Below the pieces are notes generated by a model. It ran no database searches. It was not told the origin of the DNA and saw only the letters and a list, made by a program, of their open reading frames with translations. From Asaia bogorensis (GTDB lineage: Bacteria; Pseudomonadota; Alphaproteobacteria; CACIAM-22H2), in NCBI GenBank assembly GCA_945901855.1, contig CAMDLT010000010.1, positions 34,692 to 98,691 of the forward strand: a stretch of DNA of 64,000 nucleotides. The letters are read 5' to 3'. A program made the translations under genes and the position numbers. Every line of letters begins with the position of its first letter. Within the stretch, counting starts at the first letter, position 1. Below are positions 1 through 8,415 of the stretch, one piece after another.

Positions 1-136
1 CCCACCGCGCACCGAGCCATAAAATGCCCAGTGCTGGCAAACTCGCTGCCATCGCGGGGCCAAAAACAGCGGTTACGAGCAAAAGCCCGAAAAACGTGAC
101 GACAAGTAACCGTTCGAGCGTTTTGACACGCGTCAT
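1..136 (-). CDS. Membrane protein, N-terminal 45 residues only (runs off window)
   Basis: Minus-strand gene entering from its start codon at 136 and leaving through the left edge. The visible part is a short basic start (MTRVKTLERL) followed by one long hydrophobic stretch, so this is an N-terminal signal anchor or first membrane segment. Its ATG overlaps the stop codon of the sulfatase-like gene (ATGA, 133-136), so it should be translated from the same mRNA as the glycosyltransferase and sulfatase upstream of it. The family cannot be named from 45 residues; another cell-surface polysaccharide membrane protein is a guess from context only. Confidence 0.6.
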   Translation of the reverse strand, partial: MTRVKTLERLLVVTFFGLLLVTAVFGPAMAASLPALGILWLGARW

Positions 137-1740
137 GGAACCGACCCGAAATCGGCCAAGAAGCTCGCCAGAAAATTTTCCATCCCGATCGTGGCCGTGC
201 CCGCAGGCGGCTGCAAGCCGGGTACATAGCCGCGCGCCTTGAACGGCGTTACCAATTCGGCCTTACGCGAGAAGACATGGATCGGCACCGAGAAATCGCC
301 GGTCTTGCGCGCGGTCGTCAACGGCGGCTGATGGTCGCCTAGGACGACGAACAAGGTTTCGTCGTCGGTGCGCTCGGCGGCGAACCGCACGGCCGATTCG
401 AGCGCGTAAGAAACCGACGCGAGGTAGCCCGCATCCTGCTCGAAGATCTGCCCCAAACGTACCGGAAACTCGCGCACCGGCAAATCCGCGTAAGGCTCGG
501 GCGCGGCGAGTGCGTCCCAGTCATCGACATATGTCGGTACGCGTTCGAACGGCGTATGGCTTGAGGCCAGCACGATCTTCACGAACAAAGGAGCGGGCTT
601 CAAATCTTCGCGCCCGAACCGCGCAAGGACCCACTGGTCGGGCAACGACTCCCACGCGAAACGCGGGCCGCGATAATCAAGTTCGGGCTGCAGGCGGACA
701 TCGCGAAAACCGAGCAGCTTCCCTTCGGGCCACGGCAAATCGATGCGCGGCATCAAGGCCAGCGTGCGGTAGCCCGCTTCCGCGAAACGATGCGCCAGCG
801 TGCGGACGCCCGACACGAGCATAACCTCGTAGGCGTCTTGCGCCGAAATCTTGGCGCCCGCCAGCAGCGTGCCGTGCGCCATCCACGAGCCGCCGCCCGT
901 GATCGGCGAACGCAGCAGACTTGTCGCACTCGCAAAACCCGCCACGTCGAGACGGATCTGCAGATCGGCACGCATCCGATCCATCGTGGCGGCGAAGGCG
1001 GGTTCGCGCGCAGTGACGAGGCCGTAGGATTCAACAAAAATCAGCACGACGCTGCGCCCACCGAGCGGCGCGAAATCGCTTTTTACGGGCAGCGCTGCCT
1101 GTGCAGCGTCGATGCGCGCGCGATGCGCGCCGCGCAAACCCTCGGCGCGCAAAACCGAGTCGATGGCGTTGGTCGCAGCCCCCAGCGCATCGGCCGAGAT
1201 CGCAGGCCGCACGTCGGGGGTCGATTGCGCTTTGGGCATCAAGAACCAGCCGGCACCGAGTACGGCGAAACCAAGAACGAGTCCGCTCCAGCCCTGCATC
1301 GCGACAGTGCGCCAGACGGTTTGCAGTGCGGCGCGCACAAGCGCGATCGCTGCCAGCAGCATGGCCGCACCCAGCGCTACAAGTGCCGCGAACTCAAGCG
1401 GCGGCATCGAGTTGGCCAACAGCTTTACGAAGAACGGCACAAATCGCGCGTCGATCGCGACATTCAGACTGCGTCCGAAGAACCAGGGGATTGCGATGTC
1501 GCCAACGCGCAACAAGAACAACGCCACGCTCGCCGCCGCAAGCCCCCACAAAAGCACGGTTGGCGGTTGTACGAAGAACACGAACAGCACGACCACCAAA
1601 ACAAGTTCGATCGCAATAGCCGATGGGAGAATTTGGAGCGACTGTTCGACGAAATCGCCCGACGAATAGAGCTGGTTCAAAAAAACCAGCGCCACGATCG
1701 CGGCGACAATCGTCGGCGGCCGTCGACTGCGCGGTTTCAT
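133..1740 (-). CDS. Membrane-anchored sulfatase / phosphoglycerol transferase-like protein
   Basis: 535 residues. About four to five hydrophobic segments occupy residues 10-175. A periplasmic alkaline-phosphatase-superfamily domain follows (about 225-525), with VESYG near 232, SHTPF near 393 and GDHQPP near 470, the motifs that hold metal in sulfatase and LTA-synthase-like enzymes. Such proteins transfer or hydrolyse phosphoglycerol or phosphoethanolamine groups on envelope glycans or lipids; the substrate here is unknown. The gene overlaps the glycosyltransferase by ATGA upstream and another membrane gene by ATGA downstream, so the three form one operon, probably for modification of a surface polysaccharide. 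The superfamily call is firm; the reaction is inferred. Confidence 0.75.
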   Translation of the reverse strand: MKPRSRRPPTIVAAIVALVFLNQLYSSGDFVEQSLQILPSAIAIELVLVVVLFVFFVQPPTVLLWGLAAASVALFLLRVGDIAIPWFFGRSLNVAIDARFVPFFVKLLANSMPPLEFAALVALGAAMLLAAIALVRAALQTVWRTVAMQGWSGLVLGFAVLGAGWFLMPKAQSTPDVRPAISADALGAATNAIDSVLRAEGLRGAHRARIDAAQAALPVKSDFAPLGGRSVVLIFVESYGLVTAREPAFAATMDRMRADLQIRLDVAGFASATSLLRSPITGGGSWMAHGTLLAGAKISAQDAYEVMLVSGVRTLAHRFAEAGYRTLALMPRIDLPWPEGKLLGFRDVRLQPELDYRGPRFAWESLPDQWVLARFGREDLKPAPLFVKIVLASSHTPFERVPTYVDDWDALAAPEPYADLPVREFPVRLGQIFEQDAGYLASVSYALESAVRFAAERTDDETLFVVLGDHQPPLTTARKTGDFSVPIHVFSRKAELVTPFKARGYVPGLQPPAGTATIGMENFLASFLADFGSVP

Positions 1741-2684
1741 GGCTGCTTCGGCACGCGGATAATCGGTCTAGCGGCTGGTCCTGCCCCCAAATGGTAGACC
1801 GGCAACGTCTTTTCGACGAAGGCGGCCGGATCGCTTGGCACTTTTACGTAGCTCTGCAAATTGAGCCATGGATAGCGGCTCGTCCAGCCAAGTCCGGCCG
1901 CGCGGCGCGCATATTTCCATGCACGTCCGGCCGCACGCCGACACGCAAGCGCGCCATATTCGGCGACGAGTTCCGGGTGGGCCCGCAGAAAATTCACGAG
2001 GGCGAGCGCAAAATCGTGGTGCGCCTGATGGCCTTGGCCAACCATGATGCGCGTGTCGTCGGCTGCAGGCCCCCAGGTCACGACATGGTCGAAGCGCGCA
2101 ATGCGGGCCAAGCGCGCGACGCGCAAAGCCAGCGCAAAATCTTCAACGAAGATCGCCGGATCGCAGCCGCCTGCTTGCTGCACGAGCGACGTTCGAAACA
2201 ATGTCGGCGACGTACCCGACACGCCCCAGCGAATGACTTCGCCCAGCGCATCTTTGGGTACGTCAGGCTGCATCGCATCTGCCGCCGCTTCGTCGAAAGC
2301 GATTTCGCCGGGGTTGAGATAGAAACCGATGCGGGCGAACACGCCGCCGGTTTGCGTGGTTTCCAAAATCTCGATCAGGCGCTTGGTCGCGTAGGGGGCG
2401 AGCACATCGTCGGAGCCGACGAGTTTCAAATAAGTCTGTGTTGCGAGCTTGATGCCCGTATTCGTCGAGGAAGACGGCCCGCCATTGGGCTGTTCGACGA
2501 TGTGGCAATTGGGCCAGTCTTTGGTGAATTCGCGCACGATTTCGACCGAACGGTCGCGGCTGCCGTCATCGACGAAGATGAACTCGCGCGGCCGGTCCGG
2601 CACCTGGCGCCAGATCGCATCCAGCACTTGGGGCAGGAACTTTTCTTTGTTGTAGACGGTGCAAAGCAGCGTGACGCCGGACAT
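1737..2684 (-). CDS. Family 2 glycosyltransferase
   Basis: 315 residues with a GT-A fold opening: the nucleotide-binding N-terminus (residues 4-12), the VDDGS motif at 38-42 and an SDD motif near 91-93 that would hold the metal and sugar nucleotide. Family 2 enzymes build surface polysaccharides and glycolipids; donor and acceptor cannot be read from the sequence. There is no membrane segment, so it should act on the cytoplasmic face. It is the first visible gene of a minus-strand operon (ATGA overlap with the sulfatase-like gene) and is divergent from arfB, leaving only about 55 bases for both promoters. Confidence 0.85.
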   Translation of the reverse strand: MSGVTLLCTVYNKEKFLPQVLDAIWRQVPDRPREFIFVDDGSRDRSVEIVREFTKDWPNCHIVEQPNGGPSSSTNTGIKLATQTYLKLVGSDDVLAPYATKRLIEILETTQTGGVFARIGFYLNPGEIAFDEAAADAMQPDVPKDALGEVIRWGVSGTSPTLFRTSLVQQAGGCDPAIFVEDFALALRVARLARIARFDHVVTWGPAADDTRIMVGQGHQAHHDFALALVNFLRAHPELVAEYGALACRRAAGRAWKYARRAAGLGWTSRYPWLNLQSYVKVPSDPAAFVEKTLPVYHLGAGPAARPIIRVPKQP

Positions 2685-2739
2685 GCCGTCTTCCTAAAGC
2701 CGCTTGCATGCGAGCGCAAGGCGCGCGACTCTGACCGCC

Positions 2740-3156
2740 ATGCCGCGCGTGATTCCCGAACTCGATCTCGACGACCGAGACCTGCAATGGCGCTTCGTGC
2801 GCGCGAGCGGTCCGGGGGGGCAGAACGTCAACAAGGTTTCGACGGCGGTCGAACTGCGCATCGATTTGGCGGCCACGCGCCTGCCCGCCGAAATAGCCGA
2901 GCGGCTGGTTGCGATCGCAGGCAAGCGCGTATCGGGTGAAGGCCATCTGATCATCGATGCCTCGCGCCACCGCACGCAGGAGATGAACCGCAAGGATGCG
3001 CTCGAAAAATTGGCGCAGTTGCTGCGCTCCGCGCGCCACAAGCCCAAACCGCGCAAGGTAACCAAGCCGACCAAGGGCTCGAAGCGCCGACGCCTGGCCT
3101 CCAAGGCTGCGCGCTCGGCGGTAAAGGCCGCGCGCGGCTCGGTCGAGCTCGACTAA
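2740..3156 (+). CDS. arfB: Alternative ribosome-rescue factor ArfB (class I release-factor family)
   Basis: 138 residues from the ATG at 2740; a longer frame opens with TTG at 2704, but the ATG version matches the usual ArfB length. The SGPGGQNVNKV segment around residues 23-33 carries the GGQ motif that hydrolyses peptidyl-tRNA, and the tail from about residue 100 is strongly Lys/Arg-rich, as needed to enter the empty mRNA channel of a stalled ribosome. There is no codon-recognition domain, which separates it from PrfA and PrfB. The stop overlaps the convergent psuG stop by four bases. Family assignment is secure; ArfB releases ribosomes stalled on non-stop mRNAs. Confidence 0.9.
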   Translation: MPRVIPELDLDDRDLQWRFVRASGPGGQNVNKVSTAVELRIDLAATRLPAEIAERLVAIAGKRVSGEGHLIIDASRHRTQEMNRKDALEKLAQLLRSARHKPKPRKVTKPTKGSKRRRLASKAARSAVKAARGSVELD

Positions 3157-4067
3157 AGAGCTGCATAGGCTGCGGCGATTTCGCCCGCGACGCGCGCATT
3201 GTTGCGAACCAGCGCAATGTTTGCCGCCAACGACTTCCCGGCGGTCGCTTCGTTGAGACGCTTCAGCAAAAACGGTGTCAAAGCGGCCCCGCCAATGCCT
3301 TTTTCATCCGCAGCGCGAACCGCCGTCGCGATCTCGCGTTCGATCGTGTCGGCATCGAGCGCATATTCGGCGGGGATTGGATTGGCAACCAAAACGCCGC
3401 CAAGCCCCAAACGATGCTGGGCGGCGATCAACAAAGCGACTTCCCCGGGGGTGTCGCAGCGTTTGTCGACCTGCCGTCCGCTAGTGCGCGTGTAGAAGGC
3501 CGGAAAATCGTCGCTGCGATAGCCCAACACCGGCACGCCCAGGGTTTCAAGAAACTCGAGCGTTTTGGGGATATCGAGAATGGATTTGGCGCCGGCGCAA
3601 ACAACGGCGACTGGCGTACGCGCGATTTCGAAAAGATCGGCGGATACGTCCATCGTGGTTTCCGCCCCCCGATGCACCCCGCCAATGCCGCCCGTCGCGA
3701 AGATCGCGATACCCGCCATCGCTGCGATCGCCATGGTTGCGGCAACGGTCGTCGCCCCGTGCGCGCGGTTCGCGACGAGCGCCGCCAAATCGCGGCGCGA
3801 GGCTTTGGCCACATCGCGGCCGCGCGCCAGCAATTCGAGCGCATCGTCGTCGAGACCGACGCGCAAACGGCCCGCGATCACCGCGATCGTGGCAGGCACA
3901 ATGCCGTCCGCACGTAGATCGCGCTCGATCGCGCAGGTGGTTTCCAGATTCTGCGGATACGGCATGCCGTGCGCGAGAATGGTGGATTCGAGCGCCACCA
4001 CCGCGCGGCCTGCTGCCAATGCCGTCGCGACCTCGGGCGCCAGATCGAGATCGCGCGGCATCTGCAT
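3153..4067 (-). CDS. psuG: Pseudouridine-5'-phosphate glycosidase
   Basis: 304 residues from the ATG at 4067, the normal length of the family. The start is chosen because the stop of the upstream molybdenum hydroxylase shares its A (TAATG); the open frame continues to 4292 but only inside that gene. Conserved features include ALESTILAHG near the N-terminus, the ATGGIGGVHRG segment in the middle and a C-terminal NPIP motif. PsuG reversibly splits pseudouridine 5'-phosphate into uracil and ribose 5-phosphate. No pseudouridine kinase gene lies beside it, so its substrate must be phosphorylated by a product encoded elsewhere. The one-base overlap implies translational coupling with the preceding gene. 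Confidence 0.92.
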   Translation of the reverse strand: MQMPRDLDLAPEVATALAAGRAVVALESTILAHGMPYPQNLETTCAIERDLRADGIVPATIAVIAGRLRVGLDDDALELLARGRDVAKASRRDLAALVANRAHGATTVAATMAIAAMAGIAIFATGGIGGVHRGAETTMDVSADLFEIARTPVAVVCAGAKSILDIPKTLEFLETLGVPVLGYRSDDFPAFYTRTSGRQVDKRCDTPGEVALLIAAQHRLGLGGVLVANPIPAEYALDADTIEREIATAVRAADEKGIGGAALTPFLLKRLNEATAGKSLAANIALVRNNARVAGEIAAAYAAL

Positions 4068-6388
4068 TATGCTTTGTGAATCGCGCGCCAAATTTTTTGC
4101 GGCGTTGCGGGCATGTCGATATGCGCGACGTCGTAGGGCTTCAACGCGTCGAGCACTGCGTGGATGACGGCTGGCGGCGCGCCGATCGAACCCGCCTCGC
4201 CCGCCCCCTTCACGCCGAGCGGATTGTTCAGGCACGGCACTTCGTTGTACGAAAAATCGATCGTCGGCATCTGGTCGGCGCGCGGCATGCAATAATCCAT
4301 GAACGAGCCGGTCAAAAGCTGGCCGCTGTCGGGATCGTAGCTGCAGCCTTCGTAGAGGGCCTGGCCGATGCCCTGGATCGTTCCGCCATGCACCTGGCCT
4401 TCGACCAGCAACGGGTTCATCACGTTGCCGAAATCGTCGACGATCGTGTAGCGTTGGAACGACACGCTTCCCGTGTCGGGATCGATTTCGATTTCGGCAA
4501 TGTGGCAGCCGTTGGGGAACGTGGCCCCCTTGGGCAGATGCGTCGCCTGGCCTTCAAGGCCGAGCGCTTGGTCTGCAGGCAGTTTCGCTTTCATGTGCGA
4601 CGTCTTGGCAAGTTCGGCGACCGTGATCGCCTTGTCGGTGCCCGCCACCTTGAACGAACCGTCGGCGAATTCGATGTCGGCTTCGGCCGCCTCCATCAAA
4701 TGCGCGACAAGCTTGCGCCCGCGCGCGATCACGTCTTTGGTCGCGAGGCTGACGGCCGTTCCGGTCACGGCCAATGCGCGGCTGCCGCCGGTCCCGCCAT
4801 TGTAGATCGACACGTCCGTATCGCCCTGGATTACGCGCACTTTTTCGATCGGAATGCCGAGCGCTTCGGCTACGATCTGGGCGTAGGCGGTTTCGTGCCC
4901 TTGGCCGTTGGTCTGGTTGCCGACGCGCACGAACGCCCCGCCCGACGGATCGAACTGGATATGCGCGGATTCGTCGCCGCCGCCACCGCAAACCTCCGTG
5001 TACATCGCCATGCCGATGCCGCGCAGCCTGCCGTTCTTCTTGGACGCGGCACGGCGGGATTCGAACCCAGCCCAATCGGCGCGCTGGATCGCATCGTCGA
5101 GATTCTTGGCGTACTCGCCGCTGTCGTAGGTGTTGCCGAGCGCGGTTTTGTAGGGCATCGCGGTCGGCGCGATGAAGTTGCGGCGGCGAATTTCGTCGGG
5201 CGCGACGCCCAGCGTCTTGCCGATCTTTTCGATCAGCCGTTCGATGACGTAGTTCGCCTCGGGTCGGCCGGCCCCGCGATACGCATCGACCGGGGCGGTA
5301 TTGGAAAACACACCCTTGTATTCGACAAAGGCCGCTTCGATCGCGTAGACGCCGACCAGCATCGTGGCCCCTGCGGCCGTCGCAACGAACGTGCTGTATT
5401 GCGAGCAATAGGCGCCAAGATTGGGATTGGTCTTGACGTGCAAACCCAGGATCTTGCCGTTCGCATCGACGGCAGCGCTGGCCTTGGTCAGATGGTCGCG
5501 GCCGTGCGTGTCGGTCAGGAACGCTTCGCTGCGGTCCGAAATCCAGCGTACCGGGCGTTCGAGCGCGCGCGCCGCAAACAGCACCGCGACATATTCGGGG
5601 AACACGAAAATTTTCATGCCGAATCCGCCGCCGACATCGCCCGTGATGACGCGTAGCTGGCTTTCGGGGATCTTGAAAATTTCGTTTGCCAGAACGCGAC
5701 GCATGCCAAAACTGCCTTGCGTGCTGCAATGGAGCGTGAGCCGGTCTTCGCCGCGCGCATAGTCGGCGATGGCGCCGCGCGGCTCGAGCGAGTTGGGGAT
5801 CAGGCGATTGTTGACGATGTCGATTTCGACCGTCTTGGCGGCCTTGGAAAATGCCGCCTTGGTTTTGGCTTCGTCGCCAATGGTCCAGTCGAACGCGATA
5901 TTGCCGTCGGCCGAGGGCCAAATTTGCGGCGCGCCCGGCGCGATCGCGGCGGCAATGTCGCCCACGGCCGCGAGCGGCGCGTAGTCGACGACGATGGCTT
6001 CCGCCGCGTCGCGCGCATCTTCCAGGCGTTCGGCCACGACCACGGCAACCGCTTCGCCCGCAAAGCGCACGCGGCCGCGCGCCAAGGCGGGGCGCGGCGG
6101 GGGCACGAAGCTGGTACCGTCGCGGTTTTTGAGCGGCGCCATGCACGGCACGTTGCCGATACCAGCATTGGCCAGATCGTCGCCCGTAAACACGCCCAGC
6201 ACACCCGGCATGTCGCGCGCGGCCGATACATCAATGCTCTTGATGTCGGCATGGGCGTGCGGGCTGCGCAGGAAGAAAGCGTAGGATTGGCGCGCCAGCG
6301 CCAGATCGTCGAGATAGCGCCCTGCTCCTTTGAGCAGGCGGGCATCTTCCAAGCGGCGCGGCGTCTGGGCTTTCCCAAAATGGCTCAT
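4067..6388 (-). CDS. Molybdenum hydroxylase large subunit (xanthine dehydrogenase / CoxL form II family)
   Basis: 773 residues, matching the molybdopterin-binding large subunit of the xanthine/CO dehydrogenase family. Seen: the N-terminal RLEDARLLKGAGRY segment, a GDVGGGFGMK glycine motif, and VDAYRGAGRPEA at the active-site loop. True CO dehydrogenases (form I) have AYxCSFR there, so AYRGAGR marks a form II enzyme that hydroxylates some other, often heterocyclic or aldehyde, substrate. The C-terminus has the KGAGEAGSIGAPPAV segment expected for the catalytic glutamate. The FAD-binding medium and iron-sulphur small subunits, normally adjacent, are absent from the whole window. It is coupled to psuG downstream and divergent from the DUF2877 gene. 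Substrate unknown. Confidence 0.85.
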   Translation of the reverse strand: MSHFGKAQTPRRLEDARLLKGAGRYLDDLALARQSYAFFLRSPHAHADIKSIDVSAARDMPGVLGVFTGDDLANAGIGNVPCMAPLKNRDGTSFVPPPRPALARGRVRFAGEAVAVVVAERLEDARDAAEAIVVDYAPLAAVGDIAAAIAPGAPQIWPSADGNIAFDWTIGDEAKTKAAFSKAAKTVEIDIVNNRLIPNSLEPRGAIADYARGEDRLTLHCSTQGSFGMRRVLANEIFKIPESQLRVITGDVGGGFGMKIFVFPEYVAVLFAARALERPVRWISDRSEAFLTDTHGRDHLTKASAAVDANGKILGLHVKTNPNLGAYCSQYSTFVATAAGATMLVGVYAIEAAFVEYKGVFSNTAPVDAYRGAGRPEANYVIERLIEKIGKTLGVAPDEIRRRNFIAPTAMPYKTALGNTYDSGEYAKNLDDAIQRADWAGFESRRAASKKNGRLRGIGMAMYTEVCGGGGDESAHIQFDPSGGAFVRVGNQTNGQGHETAYAQIVAEALGIPIEKVRVIQGDTDVSIYNGGTGGSRALAVTGTAVSLATKDVIARGRKLVAHLMEAAEADIEFADGSFKVAGTDKAITVAELAKTSHMKAKLPADQALGLEGQATHLPKGATFPNGCHIAEIEIDPDTGSVSFQRYTIVDDFGNVMNPLLVEGQVHGGTIQGIGQALYEGCSYDPDSGQLLTGSFMDYCMPRADQMPTIDFSYNEVPCLNNPLGVKGAGEAGSIGAPPAVIHAVLDALKPYDVAHIDMPATPQKIWRAIHKA

Positions 6389-6441
6389 TATATGTCCCTT
6401 CGAATTTCCAAGGACGCGACTGTCGCAAATCGCGCGTCGCC

Positions 6442-7182
6442 ATGCAATCTATCCAGATGCACACGATCTTGTCGGCAGGCGAAAAAACAACAGGTTTTAG
6501 ATCAGGTCTTGTTTTTGCCGTTTTCGAGCGCAGTTTTTATGCCCTCGACACGAGCGGGCGCCTGGTTTGTGCGGGCGGCCCCGAAATTGGCAACGGCCCG
6601 CTGAACATTGTGTACGCCTCGTGTCCGCGGCTGCCCGATCCCGGCACCAAAATCGCTTTCGATTTGACCGGCGTTTCGATCTGGCGGCCCGATCCTTGGC
6701 CCGCCTACGACAAGGCTGCATGCCAAGCGGTCCTGACGCGGATTCCGCGCAACAAAGGACTGCTCGCTGCACCCGGCAACGACCCCTTCAAGCGCGCCGC
6801 CCAAGCGCCGTTGGCAGCGCTGGCCGCATGGCGGAACGGCCCGGTTCCGCCTATTTTGAGGGATTTGCTGGGACTTGGCATCGGTCTTACGCCTGCAGGC
6901 GACGATGCGCTGGGCGGGGCAGCGCTCGCGCTGCATGCGACCGGGCGCGTTGAACAAGCTGCCGCGTTTGGCGCGTTTCTGGAACGCGAAGCGCGGGCTG
7001 CGACAAACGCGATTTCGGCTGCACATTTGCTGGCGGCAGCAAATGGCACGGGGGCGGCCGCATTTCACAAAATCGTCGCGACCTTGCTCGAAGGAACTCT
7101 GCCCAATCTCGCCCCGCTCGATGCGATTGGCCATTCGTCCGGGTGGGATGCGTTGGCGGGTGTCGTCGCCGTCTTGGGTTAG
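6442..7182 (+). CDS. DUF2877 protein, AllH-type subunit of oxamate-type carbamoyltransferase
   Basis: 246 residues. The signature is the glycine-rich block LGLGIGLTPAGDDALGG near residues 144-160, characteristic of DUF2877 proteins such as E. coli YlbF, now AllH. In E. coli AllF, AllG and AllH together form oxamate transcarbamylase, which ends allantoin breakdown by making carbamoyl phosphate. Relatives of AllF and AllG lie at 8416-9921 and 9918-11336, but on the opposite strand with an Hsp70-like gene between, so all three subunits are here in an unusual arrangement. The stop overlaps the Hsp70-like stop by four bases (convergent). Family call firm; substrate inferred. Confidence 0.78.
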   Translation: MQSIQMHTILSAGEKTTGFRSGLVFAVFERSFYALDTSGRLVCAGGPEIGNGPLNIVYASCPRLPDPGTKIAFDLTGVSIWRPDPWPAYDKAACQAVLTRIPRNKGLLAAPGNDPFKRAAQAPLAALAAWRNGPVPPILRDLLGLGIGLTPAGDDALGGAALALHATGRVEQAAAFGAFLEREARAATNAISAAHLLAAANGTGAAAFHKIVATLLEGTLPNLAPLDAIGHSSGWDALAGVVAVLG

Positions 7183-8408
7183 GCGAAACGCTTGGCTGCA
7201 TCCAGAGCAAGGCCCGTCGCTACGCTGCCAAACGCGTCCCCCGCGACAAGGCGCGCATTGGGCATGGCGGCGGCGATCGTGTCGCGCACGGCGGGCATGC
7301 GCGTGGCCCCGCCAGTCAAAAACACGACCGAGATTGCATCGGGGGCGAGTCCCGCCAATCGCAGCACGTCGCTGATGCGCGCTTGAATGCGGGCGAGATT
7401 GTCCGCCACTGCGCGGTCGAGATCCGCGCGCACGATCTCGATGGCGATGCCCGCATCGAGTTCGATCGCCGCGTGCGTCGCATGCGAAAGCGCGATCTTC
7501 GCGGCTTCGACGCTTGCGAGCAATTCGTGGCCCCGGCGCTGTTCGAGCACGGCCACCAGACGCTCGATTTTGCCGGGTGCCGCGGACTCGCGCAGCACGC
7601 CACGAATCTCGGCGAGCACGCGCGGCTCGTAGAGAAAGTTAATCCGATGCCACGTCGCAAGATCGAAGAAGTACCAGGACGGGGCCGCGAGCTCCGCGCG
7701 CAACATCGGACTGCCGAGCCCCAGTTCCGGCATCGCGCAGGCCAACGACAATTGCCGGTCGAAATCCGTACCCCCGACATGCACGCCCGTGAAACCCAGA
7801 ATGTCGCTCTGCCGGTCGCGGGCTTTGGCGCGCACGGGCGATACGCGCACGACCGAAAAGTCGGAGGTGCCGCCGCCAATATCCGCAACCAGCGCGATCT
7901 CTTCGCCGCGCACGCTCTGTTCGTAGTCGAGTGCGGCGGCGATCGGTTCGAACTGGAATGCAATGTTCGAAAAGCCTGCAACGCGCGCGGCGTCCTCGAG
8001 TTGGCGCTGAGCGGCCGCATCGGCCGCAGGATCGTCGTCGACGAAAAACGCCGGGCGGCCGAGCACCACACTGGCGGGCTCGCCCGCTTTCGCGCGCAAG
8101 AAGCGCAAAAACGCCGCGACGATCTCGCCAAAACCATAGCGCTTGCGGCCGGCCAGCGTGGTTTCGTCGAACAAGGACGTACCCAGCACGCTCTTGATCG
8201 CACGCAGATAACGCCCCGGCTCGCGCTCGAAATAGCGCTCGAGCGCATCGCGCCCGTAAGCGGCAGGGCTGCCGTCGGCCGCAAAAAACAACGCGGTCGG
8301 CACGGACGTCGCGCCGCGCTGCAGTTCCAGCAGATGCGGGCCGTTTGCCGCGCACACGCCAACCGACGAATTGGACGTGCCAAAATCGATTCCGCACGCG
8401 CGCGTCAT
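7179..8408 (-). CDS. Hsp70-family ATPase, YegD-like, without substrate-binding domain
   Basis: 409 residues from the ATG at 8408, seven bases after the fdrA/allF stop. The N-terminal phosphate loop GIDFGTSNSS (about 6-15), an ADIGGGTSDFSV second phosphate loop near 175-186 and a FLTGGATRMP adenosine motif near 365 define an Hsp70/actin-fold ATPase. The protein ends where the nucleotide-binding domain ends, so the beta-sandwich peptide-binding domain of DnaK is missing. E. coli YegD is a comparable short relative of unknown role. Its place right behind AllG-AllF on one transcript suggests a partner role in assembly or activity of those subunits; that is inference. Confidence 0.85.
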   Translation of the reverse strand: MTRACGIDFGTSNSSVGVCAANGPHLLELQRGATSVPTALFFAADGSPAAYGRDALERYFEREPGRYLRAIKSVLGTSLFDETTLAGRKRYGFGEIVAAFLRFLRAKAGEPASVVLGRPAFFVDDDPAADAAAQRQLEDAARVAGFSNIAFQFEPIAAALDYEQSVRGEEIALVADIGGGTSDFSVVRVSPVRAKARDRQSDILGFTGVHVGGTDFDRQLSLACAMPELGLGSPMLRAELAAPSWYFFDLATWHRINFLYEPRVLAEIRGVLRESAAPGKIERLVAVLEQRRGHELLASVEAAKIALSHATHAAIELDAGIAIEIVRADLDRAVADNLARIQARISDVLRLAGLAPDAISVVFLTGGATRMPAVRDTIAAAMPNARLVAGDAFGSVATGLALDAAKRFA

Positions 8409-8415
8409 GGTACGT

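Noticed and set aside
4067..6388. Carbon monoxide dehydrogenase large subunit (form I CoxL)
   Set aside because: The active-site loop is AYRGAGR, not the AYxCSFR of true CO dehydrogenases, and coxM and coxS are absent.
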